Source of the DNA: Candidatus Anderseniibacteriota bacterium
Lineage (GTDB): Bacteria > Patescibacteriota > Andersenbacteria > UBA10190
Direction of reading: 5' to 3'
Assembly: GCA_003229735.1 (NCBI GenBank)
Contig: QIFI01000119.1
Span: 1 to 13,079 of the forward strand
DNA length: 13,079 nt
Notes under the pieces: generated by a model
What the model saw: the letters and a program-made list of their open reading frames with translations, nothing else
Told to the model about the DNA's origin: nothing
Databases searched by the model: none
Program-made: the position numbers and the translations under genes
In this document: piece after piece, positions 5,554 to 11,465 of the stretch
Layout: every line of letters begins with the position of its first letter
Position numbering within the stretch: position 1 is the stretch's first letter

Positions 5554-5581
5554 ATTTTCAATTTCTAATTTCTAATTTTCA
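5554..5581. repeat. Heptamer array (ATTTCTA / ATTTTCA)
   Basis: Four consecutive 7-base units: ATTTTCA, then ATTTCTA twice, then ATTTTCA. It lies between the tRNA-Glu 5' end and tsaD. Confidence 0.7.
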
Positions 5582-5683
5582 AATGTACGCTAATATCATT
5601 ACTATTCATAACTGTAACTGTCAATTTTTCAGCCACCATACCTAATATAACAAATATAAGCAAGATTCGGTTAATAATTCTCT

Positions 5684-6148
5684 ATGACAAAAAAAACCAA
5701 TAAAAAACCTATTATTCTGGCCATCGAAACTTCCTGCGACGAAACCGGCGTGGCCATCACCAGGCAGGCCGACAATCAGATCAAAGTCTTATCTGAAGCC
5801 GTTGCCTCCCAGATTGATATTCACAAATTAACCGGCGGAGTAATTCCTGAAGTGGCCGCCCGCGAACATGTATCTGTCATCAAGCCCCTGCTGGAGCAAG
5901 TAATAGGGGATAGTGGGGTCACTCCAAATCAGCTTTCTGCCATCGCCGTCACTATCGGCCCCGGCCTTCAACCCGCCTTATCTGTCGGCGTCACCACCGC
6001 CCAAACTCTAGCCTACGCCTGGCAAAAACCCATCATTCCCATTCATCATCTCGAAGGACACATAGCCGCCGCGCTTTTCAGCTCCCAAATCCCAAATCCC
6101 AAAAGGCAACACCTTGCTAACTACTCACTACCAACTACCAACTACTAA
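5684..6148 (+). CDS. tsaD: TsaD, N-terminal part (tRNA t6A37 threonylcarbamoyltransferase), frameshifted
   Basis: TsaD transfers the threonylcarbamoyl group from TC-AMP to A37 of ANN-decoding tRNAs, acting with TsaB and TsaE. This frame holds the first half of the ASKHA fold: ILAIETSCDETGVAI (11-25), GGVIPEVAAREH (51-62), the glycine loop TIGPGLQPALSVG (90-102), and the metal-binding histidines in HHLEGH (121-126). After LFSSQ (residue 135) the family sequence stops: two 7-bp tandem arrays (6084-6104, 6121-6148) follow and the frame ends at TAA 6146-6148. The rest of the protein continues in another frame. Removing one 7-bp unit joins both parts without a stop. Neither TsaB nor TsaE is in the window. 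No Shine-Dalgarno is visible. Confidence 0.9.
   Translation: MTKKTNKKPIILAIETSCDETGVAITRQADNQIKVLSEAVASQIDIHKLTGGVIPEVAAREHVSVIKPLLEQVIGDSGVTPNQLSAIAVTIGPGLQPALSVGVTTAQTLAYAWQKPIIPIHHLEGHIAAALFSSQIPNPKRQHLANYSLPTTNY
6084..6104 (+). repeat. Heptamer array CCCAAAT x3 inside tsaD
   Basis: Two exact CCCAAAT units and a third ending in A lie in the coding sequence just before the frameshift. A gain or loss of one unit shifts the frame by one base. Confidence 0.85.
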
Positions 6149-6788
6149 CTGGCCTGCCCTCGCCTTGATCGTATCCGGTGGGCACACCATGCTCGTCCTC
6201 ATGTCGGATTATCTGCAATACCAGATCCTGGGCAGTACCAGAGACGATGCCGTAGGCGAAGCCTTTGATAAAGTGGCTCGTATGCTGGGTTTACAGTATC
6301 CCGGCGGTCCCGAAATTAGCCGTCTGGCAGACGGAAACTCCACCGCCTTCAAGTTTGCCCGCCCCATGCTTAACTCAAAAGACTTTGACTTCAGCTTTTC
6401 GGGTCTTAAAACCGAAGTGCTTTACACTTTGCGTGATATCAATAAAAGCAAGTACACCACGTCGCTCGCGAGCGACGTGGCCGCTTCTTTTCAGCAGGCC
6501 GCCGTCGATGCATTGATCACCAAAACCATCAAGGCCGCCGCCAAATATCAGCCGTCAACCCTCCTGCTCACCGGCGGCGTGGCCGCCAACCGCCAGCTCC
6601 GCCAGCAATTAACCACCGCCGCGAAACAAATCAGCACCCCTCTCCGAATCTCTCCCCTTAACCTCTGCGGGGACAATGCCACCATGATCGCCCTGGCCGC
6701 CCATCTGGCTCACTCAAAAAACCGTACCACTCATTGGTCGGCTATCGATAGTCACGCCCGCCTTAATCTGGAAGACTTTTCTGTCTAA
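6114..6788 (+). CDS. tsaD: TsaD, C-terminal part in the second frame
   Basis: This frame continues TsaD from WPALALIVSGGHTMLV onward: GSTRDDAVGEAFDKVARMLGL (substrate loop), YPGGPEISRLA, FDFSFSGLKTEV, LLTGGVAANRQLR, and the metal-binding Asp in LCGDNATMIA near the end. All late family motifs are present and the C-terminus is normal. The sequence before Trp is repeat-derived (LTTHYQLPTTN), and the only upstream start is a TTG without RBS, so independent translation is unlikely. A perfect 24-bp palindrome (6457-6480) is embedded in frame, encoding TTSLASDV just before AASFQQAAVDAL. The stop lies three bases from the convergent stop of the next gene. Confidence 0.9.
   Translation: MLTTHYQLPTTNWPALALIVSGGHTMLVLMSDYLQYQILGSTRDDAVGEAFDKVARMLGLQYPGGPEISRLADGNSTAFKFARPMLNSKDFDFSFSGLKTEVLYTLRDINKSKYTTSLASDVAASFQQAAVDALITKTIKAAAKYQPSTLLLTGGVAANRQLRQQLTTAAKQISTPLRISPLNLCGDNATMIALAAHLAHSKNRTTHWSAIDSHARLNLEDFSV
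6121..6148 (+). repeat. Heptamer array CTACCAA x4 at the tsaD frameshift
   Basis: Four 7-base units, the two middle ones exactly CTACCAA and the outer ones differing by one or two bases. The stop codon ending the first tsaD frame is the last three bases of the final unit. Confidence 0.85.
6457..6480 (+). repeat. Perfect 24-bp palindrome inside tsaD
   Basis: The arm CCACGTCGCTCG is followed directly by its reverse complement. Its length is a multiple of three, and it is translated within a variable loop of TsaD, which looks like an in-frame repeat insertion. Confidence 0.9.
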
Positions 6789-6791
6789 AGA

Positions 6792-7247
6792 CTATTTTGC
6801 GATGGCGTTTAAATGATTATTCCTCAACTGGTCTCTGACAGTAAGCAGAATCGCTCGTCTAAGCTGTGCGCAGCTTTCCCGATGACAATGAGCCAGATGA
6901 TGAGCAATCACCGGAAATTCTTTGCGCTTGCAAGTCAGCTTCTTCGAACCATAAATCAGCGGCTGCATCTGCACGCATCCCAGCAGGACATGCTCCTCCA
7001 TCAACCACGTCAGTTTATCAACCATCCCCCAATACACATGTTTATTCAATCTCCGGCATTCCCGACTATTGCATCCTGCCAAATGCTGCAGAGAGTTTCT
7101 AAAATTCACTTGACCCGACACACTAAACACATAGGCTGGCATACAACCTGCTTGCACATGATTGCAAACACAATCATCTTCCCCCGCCGTTTTACCTGGC
7201 GCCAATACGTTAATAGTTCCTAAGGAAAGCAAGTACGCCATAGCCAT
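6792..7247 (-). CDS. Cys-rich hypothetical protein (151 aa)
   Basis: No family recognised. The protein has nine cysteines (26, 28, 35, 59, 64, 91, 106, 121, 126) and a His/Cys cluster HHLAHCHRESC at 116-126, a pattern that could bind metal, although no standard zinc-finger spacing fits. There is no convincing signal peptide or membrane segment. Support for a real gene: its TAG stop lies only three bases from the tsaD stop in convergent orientation, the frame fills almost the entire space up to the valS promoter, and GAGA lies eight bases before the first ATG. Against: unusual composition and a fairly long open frame on the opposite strand. M3 (7241) is an alternative start. Confidence 0.45.
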   Translation of the reverse strand: MAMAYLLSLGTINVLAPGKTAGEDDCVCNHVQAGCMPAYVFSVSGQVNFRNSLQHLAGCNSRECRRLNKHVYWGMVDKLTWLMEEHVLLGCVQMQPLIYGSKKLTCKRKEFPVIAHHLAHCHRESCAQLRRAILLTVRDQLRNNHLNAIAK

Positions 7248-7280
7248 TAAGTGTATCTCGTAAACATTAAAAACGCCATG

Positions 7281-7309
7281 TTGCTTATACCCACCCTGTC
7301 AGGTATATT
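7281..7309 (+). promoter_or_regulatory. Candidate valS promoter
   Basis: TTGCTT (7281-7286), a 17-base spacer and TATATT (7304-7309, five of six matches to the -10 consensus). Transcription would start near 7316 and give a leader of about 33 bases. The leader is too short to hold a T-box. Confidence 0.5.
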
Positions 7310-7349
7310 GGCTCTAAATCGCTAATTAAGGCGAATTACTACATTTTTC

Positions 7350-9929
7350 ATGTCCGAACTTCCCAAACAATATCAGCCCGCCGACCACGAACAGCGAATT
7401 TACCAGTTGTGGGAAGAAAATAATGCCTTTGCCCCGGCCGCCGCCACTCCCGATGATAAGCCTCCATACTCCATCGTCCTGCCTCCGCCCAACATCACCG
7501 GCCGTCTCCATATGGGTCATGCTCTTAACGGTACCATCCAGGATATCCTCATTCGCTACCATCGAATGCAAGGCCATCCTACCGTCTGGATCCCCGGCAC
7601 CGACCATGCCGGCATTGCCACTCAAAACGTAGTTGAAAAACAGCTTATAAAAGAAGGCACTGATCGCCGCCAGTTAGGTCGAGCCAAATTTATCGCCCGG
7701 GTCTGGCAATGGCAGGAAGAATATGGTCACGCCATCATCGATCAATTAAAGAAGCTGGGCTCTTCCTGCGATTGGTCGCGGACTACCTTCACCATGGATG
7801 AAAATTATATTAAAGCCGTCCAGCACGCCTTTATTGCCTACTATAACCGCGGCTGCATTTACCGCGGCCAGCGTCTGGTCAATTGGTGCTCCAGATGTGC
7901 TTCAGTTATCTCCGATTTGGAAGTGGTGCATCAAGACCAGATGGGCACTCTCACCACTATCAAATATCCCCTTAAAGATAGTCATGAATTTATCTCTGTC
8001 GCCACCACTCGCCCCGAAACCATGCTGGGCGATACCGCCGTGGCCGTCCACCCGGAAGATAAACGATACCAAAAGCTGGTTGGTAAAACTGTCATCCTGC
8101 CTCTGGCCCATCGCCGGATTCCTATCATCGCCGACCATCGCATAGACCAAGAATTTGGCACTGGTGCTGTCAAGATCACTCCCGCCCACGATCCATTGGA
8201 TGCCGCCATAGGGGAGACCCATCAGCTTCCGGCTATCAAAATTATCGGCGAGGATGGCCTAATTACCAATCAGGCCCAGGAATTTTCTGGACTCACCATA
8301 GAAGAAGCCAGACTAAAAGTCATCGCCGCTCTGCGAGCAAAAGATCTCATTGTTGATCAACAAGACCATCAACATTCCGTCGCCGTCTGCTACCGCTGCG
8401 GCACAACCGTAGAACCCCTGATTTCTCGGCAATGGTTTGTGGCCATGGACAAACTCAAAGATGTCGCCCTTGAGGCCGCCCAAAAAGATGCCCTTACTTT
8501 CTCCCCGCCCCGCTGGAAAGATCATTATGTTAATTGGCTGACCAACGTTCACGATTGGACAATTTCCCGCCAATTATGGTGGGGCCACCGTCTCCCGGTT
8601 TGGTGGAAAAAAGGAACCCGCGGCACCGAACAAGAACCGGGCAGCTTTAAAGTCGGCCTCGAGTCGCCAGGTAAGAATTGGGAGCAGGATCCGGATGTAT
8701 TGGACACTTGGTTTTCCTCTGCCCTATGGCCCTTGGTCACCCTGGGCTGGCCTGATAATAATCCCGACCTCCAAAGATTTTATCCTACCAGTGTCCTTTC
8801 CACCGCTCGCGACATTCTTTATCTCTGGGTAGTCCGCATGGTTTTCTCCGGCCTAGAATTGACGCGGGGAGAATCATATGATAATCGGGATTTTAATCAG
8901 CGCCTGCCCTTTAAACAGGTGCTCATTCATCCCACCGTGCTCAACCATCAAGGTAAGCGCATGAGTAAAAGTCTGGGCACCGGCGTTGACCCGCTGGAGC
9001 TCATAGCTGAATACGGAGCCGATGCCACTCGCTTTGGTTTGATGTATCAAATGAACCACGATAGCCAAGCCATAAAATTTGACCGGCCGGCTATTAAGAA
9101 CGCCCGCAATTTCGCCAATAAAATTTGGAACATGGCTCGGTTTCTGGATGGCCTGCCTGACCAGGAAAACCCCAGCCCGGCCGATCAATGGATTAAATCC
9201 CGCTCCGCTAAAGTTACCGGGCAGGTAACCAGCCTGATTCAACGGCACCAGCTCGGCGAAGCCGCGCGTACCCTCTACGATTTTGTCTGGCAGGATTATG
9301 CCGACTGGTATATAGAAATCCTCAAAACAGAAGGTTCAACTAAAGTAGCCCGCCAGATCTTTAAAAATATCCTCACTCTATTGCATCCCTTTATGCCCCA
9401 CTTAACTGAAACTTTATGGCAGCACTATAATTATGAAGGACTCCTCATTACTGCCGCCTGGCCATCCCCGGCCGATCAGCCCGATGACGAAATCGAACGT
9501 CAAATGATTTCCGATCAAAGTATTATCGAAACTGTCCGCTCTGCTCGGGCATTACTGGAGTTGCCGCCCGGTTTAAAAATTAAATTGCACGCTCCTGCCG
9601 CAGTAATATCAAATGCCGCTCTGTCGCGGCTAACCAATACCGAGCCTGCCAACCGGCCCACTAAAAAAATGAAGCCATTTCCGCGTCCTGATGGCCAGCC
9701 GGTCTATCTTGAATTACCCGCCGAGGCAGTCGATCACCTGGAGCGGGCCAAATCCAAACTCCGCGTGGAATTGGCAAAATTGACCGATCTTCTCACCTCC
9801 CAAAAACTAATTGTGGAAAACATGAAGGGCAAAGCGCCCGCCGCCAAAATCATCGCCAAAGAACGCCTTATTGCCAATACGACCCAAAAAATAGCCGAAC
9901 TTAATCACAGCTTATTATTGCTGGAATAG
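7350..9929 (+). CDS. valS: Valyl-tRNA synthetase
   Basis: A class Ia synthetase charging tRNA-Val with valine in the cytoplasm. It is full length (859 aa). Motifs in order: PPPNITGRLHMGH (45-57, the HIGH signature as HMGH), WIPGTDHAGIATQ, the cysteine pair CSRC (180-183), editing-domain signature ATTRPETMLGD (218-228), the second pair CYRC (347-350), TISRQLWWGHRLPVWW, DPDVLDTWFSSALWP, the KRMSKS loop (536-541) followed by LGTGVDPLELI, the anticodon-binding helical domain (about 620-760), and the C-terminal tRNA-binding coiled coil (about 795-859) ending in IAKERLIANTTQKIAELNHSL. The start is the first ATG after the promoter; there is no Shine-Dalgarno. No insertion repeats were seen inside it, unlike tsaD and metG. 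Confidence 0.97.
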   Translation: MSELPKQYQPADHEQRIYQLWEENNAFAPAAATPDDKPPYSIVLPPPNITGRLHMGHALNGTIQDILIRYHRMQGHPTVWIPGTDHAGIATQNVVEKQLIKEGTDRRQLGRAKFIARVWQWQEEYGHAIIDQLKKLGSSCDWSRTTFTMDENYIKAVQHAFIAYYNRGCIYRGQRLVNWCSRCASVISDLEVVHQDQMGTLTTIKYPLKDSHEFISVATTRPETMLGDTAVAVHPEDKRYQKLVGKTVILPLAHRRIPIIADHRIDQEFGTGAVKITPAHDPLDAAIGETHQLPAIKIIGEDGLITNQAQEFSGLTIEEARLKVIAALRAKDLIVDQQDHQHSVAVCYRCGTTVEPLISRQWFVAMDKLKDVALEAAQKDALTFSPPRWKDHYVNWLTNVHDWTISRQLWWGHRLPVWWKKGTRGTEQEPGSFKVGLESPGKNWEQDPDVLDTWFSSALWPLVTLGWPDNNPDLQRFYPTSVLSTARDILYLWVVRMVFSGLELTRGESYDNRDFNQRLPFKQVLIHPTVLNHQGKRMSKSLGTGVDPLELIAEYGADATRFGLMYQMNHDSQAIKFDRPAIKNARNFANKIWNMARFLDGLPDQENPSPADQWIKSRSAKVTGQVTSLIQRHQLGEAARTLYDFVWQDYADWYIEILKTEGSTKVARQIFKNILTLLHPFMPHLTETLWQHYNYEGLLITAAWPSPADQPDDEIERQMISDQSIIETVRSARALLELPPGLKIKLHAPAAVISNAALSRLTNTEPANRPTKKMKPFPRPDGQPVYLELPAEAVDHLERAKSKLRVELAKLTDLLTSQKLIVENMKGKAPAAKIIAKERLIANTTQKIAELNHSLLLLE

Positions 9930-9936
9930 TATTATT

Positions 9937-9965
9937 TTGCGGTCATTTATGCTAAAGTTTACTAT
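9937..9965 (+). promoter_or_regulatory. Weak candidate promoter of hsp20
   Basis: TTGCGG (9937-9942), 17 bases, then TACTAT (9960-9965, four of six matches). It is followed by the AT-only stretch TATATATACAAT. I see no CIRCE-type operator between valS and hsp20. Confidence 0.25.
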
Positions 9966-9993
9966 TATATATACAATCACTAATTAAACATTT

Positions 9994-10554
9994 ATGGTAA
10001 AAGAATCTCCAGGATTTTTTGAGCGATTAACCGGCGCTCGGATCATGAGCCAGGACGACGACATTGACGAACAGGATGTCATCCTCGGCAATGAACAAAC
10101 CGAACTGCCTAAGTCGGAAGCCGATAATGATAATGAAGAATATTTTGATGAAGCCATAGATGAGCCGGAAACGGAAACCGATGACAGCTATGCCGATGAA
10201 GATGCCGTTGACGCGGAAGAGCAGGAAGGCCAATTAACCGTCGATGTTTTTCAGGACGACAGCAACGTGATTATTCAAAGCACCATCGCCGGAGTTTCCC
10301 CCGACGATCTGGATGTCTCCATCACTAATGATATGGTGACTATCCGCGGTGAACGACGCCAGACCTATAATACTGATGCCGAAGACTATTTTTATCAGGA
10401 ATGCTATTGGGGCTCTTTCTCCAGGTCTATCATTCTGCCTATCGAAATCGATGCCGACCGCGCCGAAGCTAAAATCAAAAATGGTATTCTTACTATCCGC
10501 ATCCCCAAAGCCAACGCCGCCATGACCCGAAAATTAAAGGTTAAGGCGACTTAA
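9994..10554 (+). CDS. Small heat-shock protein, Hsp20/alpha-crystallin family
   Basis: An ATP-independent holdase chaperone that keeps unfolding proteins soluble. The alpha-crystallin domain spans about residues 80-172: LTVDVFQDDSNVIIQSTIAGV, SPDDLDVSITNDMVTIRGER, the loop with YFYQECYWGSFSRSIILP, and the closing AEAKIKNGILTIRIPK, which is the A-x-x-x-N-G-I-L signature. The N-terminal arm (20-79) is unusually acidic, with about half its residues Asp or Glu and no hydrophobic core, so its way of forming oligomers may differ from typical sHsps. The C-terminal I-x-I motif is seen only as IRI within the last strand. M18 is an alternative start. It sits 64 bases after valS. Confidence 0.92.
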   Translation: MVKESPGFFERLTGARIMSQDDDIDEQDVILGNEQTELPKSEADNDNEEYFDEAIDEPETETDDSYADEDAVDAEEQEGQLTVDVFQDDSNVIIQSTIAGVSPDDLDVSITNDMVTIRGERRQTYNTDAEDYFYQECYWGSFSRSIILPIEIDADRAEAKIKNGILTIRIPKANAAMTRKLKVKAT

Positions 10555-10555
10555 A

Positions 10556-10593
10556 TCCCCTCTCCTTGGGGGAGAAGGGCGGGGGTGAGAGGC
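10556..10593. repeat. G/C-rich palindromic dispersed-type repeat
   Basis: CCTCTC (10559-10564) pairs with GAGAGG (10587-10592) around a G-rich middle. It begins two bases after the hsp20 stop. The sequence style (CCCTCTCC...GGGGG...GTGAGAGG) resembles a repeat dispersed in many bacterial genomes. It could also terminate hsp20, but no T-run follows. Confidence 0.55.
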
Positions 10594-10661
10594 GTAAGTG
10601 CGCCGCCACCGTGTTTGAAAATTACCGTCAGTATAGTGAGGGGTGTTGTTGTGGCCACCGC

Positions 10662-10722
10662 GTCATTGGTCATTAAGTCATTGGGATTTAAGTGGTCATT
10701 GGTCATTGGAAATTAGTCATTT
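10662..10722. repeat. Heptamer array GTCATTG
   Basis: GTCATTG or one-base variants occur six times between 10662 and 10722, mostly in 7-base register, with an 11-base interruption at 10684-10694 and one diverged unit near 10709. Most of the gene-free stretch 10555-10870 is made of this array, the G-rich repeat before it and the MITE-like element after it; 10594-10661 shows nothing. Confidence 0.75.
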
Positions 10723-10757
10723 TTCGTAGTAGGGAATCAAGCCTGGCTGATATAAAC

Positions 10758-10865
10758 TAGTGCCGTTACAAATTAATTTTCAGTGCCAAAAGTAATTCAA
10801 ATATAACTTATCATGGTGGTAAACTTATATCAGTTAAGTAGTAAAATTAATTTGTAACGGCACTA
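10758..10865. mobile_element. MITE-like element with 21-bp terminal inverted repeats and TA flanks
   Basis: GTGCCGTTACAAATTAATTT begins at 10760; the full 21-base arm (to 10780) is repeated exactly in inverted form at 10843-10863. The dinucleotide TA lies directly outside both ends (10758-10759 and 10864-10865), as in the target duplications of the IS630/Tc1-mariner group. The element is 104 bp and too short for a transposase. A second inverted pair, CTGATATAA (10747-10755) and TTATATCAG (10825-10833), crosses the first. The right end is only five bases from the ATG of the methyltransferase gene, so the element supplies that gene's upstream region. Confidence 0.75.
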
Positions 10866-10870
10866 TACAT

Positions 10871-11431
10871 ATGTCATTCTTCACCATCCTTATCTTCATC
10901 TTTCTCCTCTTGCTCTTGCCCACCGCCTATGCCGGTATGATCGGCGCTCCTTATGCCCCCACTTTTACCCCCGCCATCAAGCGCGCCCTGAAGAAAATAA
11001 AATTAGGGGCCGGCGACACCCTAATAGATCTCGGCGCCGGCGACGGCAAAGTCTTAATCCAAGCCTCTAAACTGGGAGCCGCCGCCATCGGCTACGAGCT
11101 TTCTCCTATCATGTGGTTTATCGCCTGGATTAGATTGCTGGGCCATCGGCGCGCCAAAATATATCTCCGCAATTTCTATAATAAAAAACTTCCCGACGCC
11201 ACCGTCATTTTTATCTTCCTCATGCCTGATAAAATGAAGCGTGTCCATGAATATCTCAAAAAGCAACACCTGCCTAACGGTAAATACGTTCTGGTCTATT
11301 CTTTCCCATTTCCGGATATCGCCCCCCAGGAAATAATCATTACTCCCAAATGCGGCAAAATTTATGTCTATGACTTCCAGAAACTAGTTAGTCACAAATC
11401 TAAAAATCAAGTCTCCCCGGCACAAGAATAA
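10871..11431 (+). CDS. Membrane-anchored class I SAM methyltransferase, FAM173/ATPSCKMT-like
   Basis: Residues 3-21 form a single N-terminal hydrophobic anchor. The catalytic domain follows: motif I LIDLGAGDGKVLI (51-63) binds SAM, E76 in GYELSP is the ribose-contacting acid, and the later segment ATVIFIFLMPDKMKRVHEYL...YSFPFPDIAP (110-152) ends in the PFP element. The order of segments (N-terminal membrane helix, GAGDG, GYELxP, a V(V/I)IF...P strand, FPFP, and a final VYDF/VWAYD-like strand) resembles the FAM173 lysine methyltransferases, which modify ATP-synthase subunit c and the adenine nucleotide carrier in mitochondria. The substrate here is unknown; a membrane protein is plausible. Length 186 aa, intact. 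No RBS is seen because a MITE-like repeat ends five bases upstream. Confidence 0.75.
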   Translation: MSFFTILIFIFLLLLLPTAYAGMIGAPYAPTFTPAIKRALKKIKLGAGDTLIDLGAGDGKVLIQASKLGAAAIGYELSPIMWFIAWIRLLGHRRAKIYLRNFYNKKLPDATVIFIFLMPDKMKRVHEYLKKQHLPNGKYVLVYSFPFPDIAPQEIIITPKCGKIYVYDFQKLVSHKSKNQVSPAQE

Positions 11432-11465
11432 CCAACACTTTACATCGTGTTTCAAAATCAGTAAC

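Noticed and set aside
6813..7223. Plus-strand frame opposite the Cys-rich gene
   Set aside because: Composition (many His, Gln, Pro and Ser) looks like an antisense shadow, and the minus-strand frame fits the tsaD boundary much better.
7310..7349. T-box leader for valS
   Set aside because: The space between the promoter candidate and the ATG is about 33 bases, too short for a T-box, and no specifier or T-box sequence is seen.
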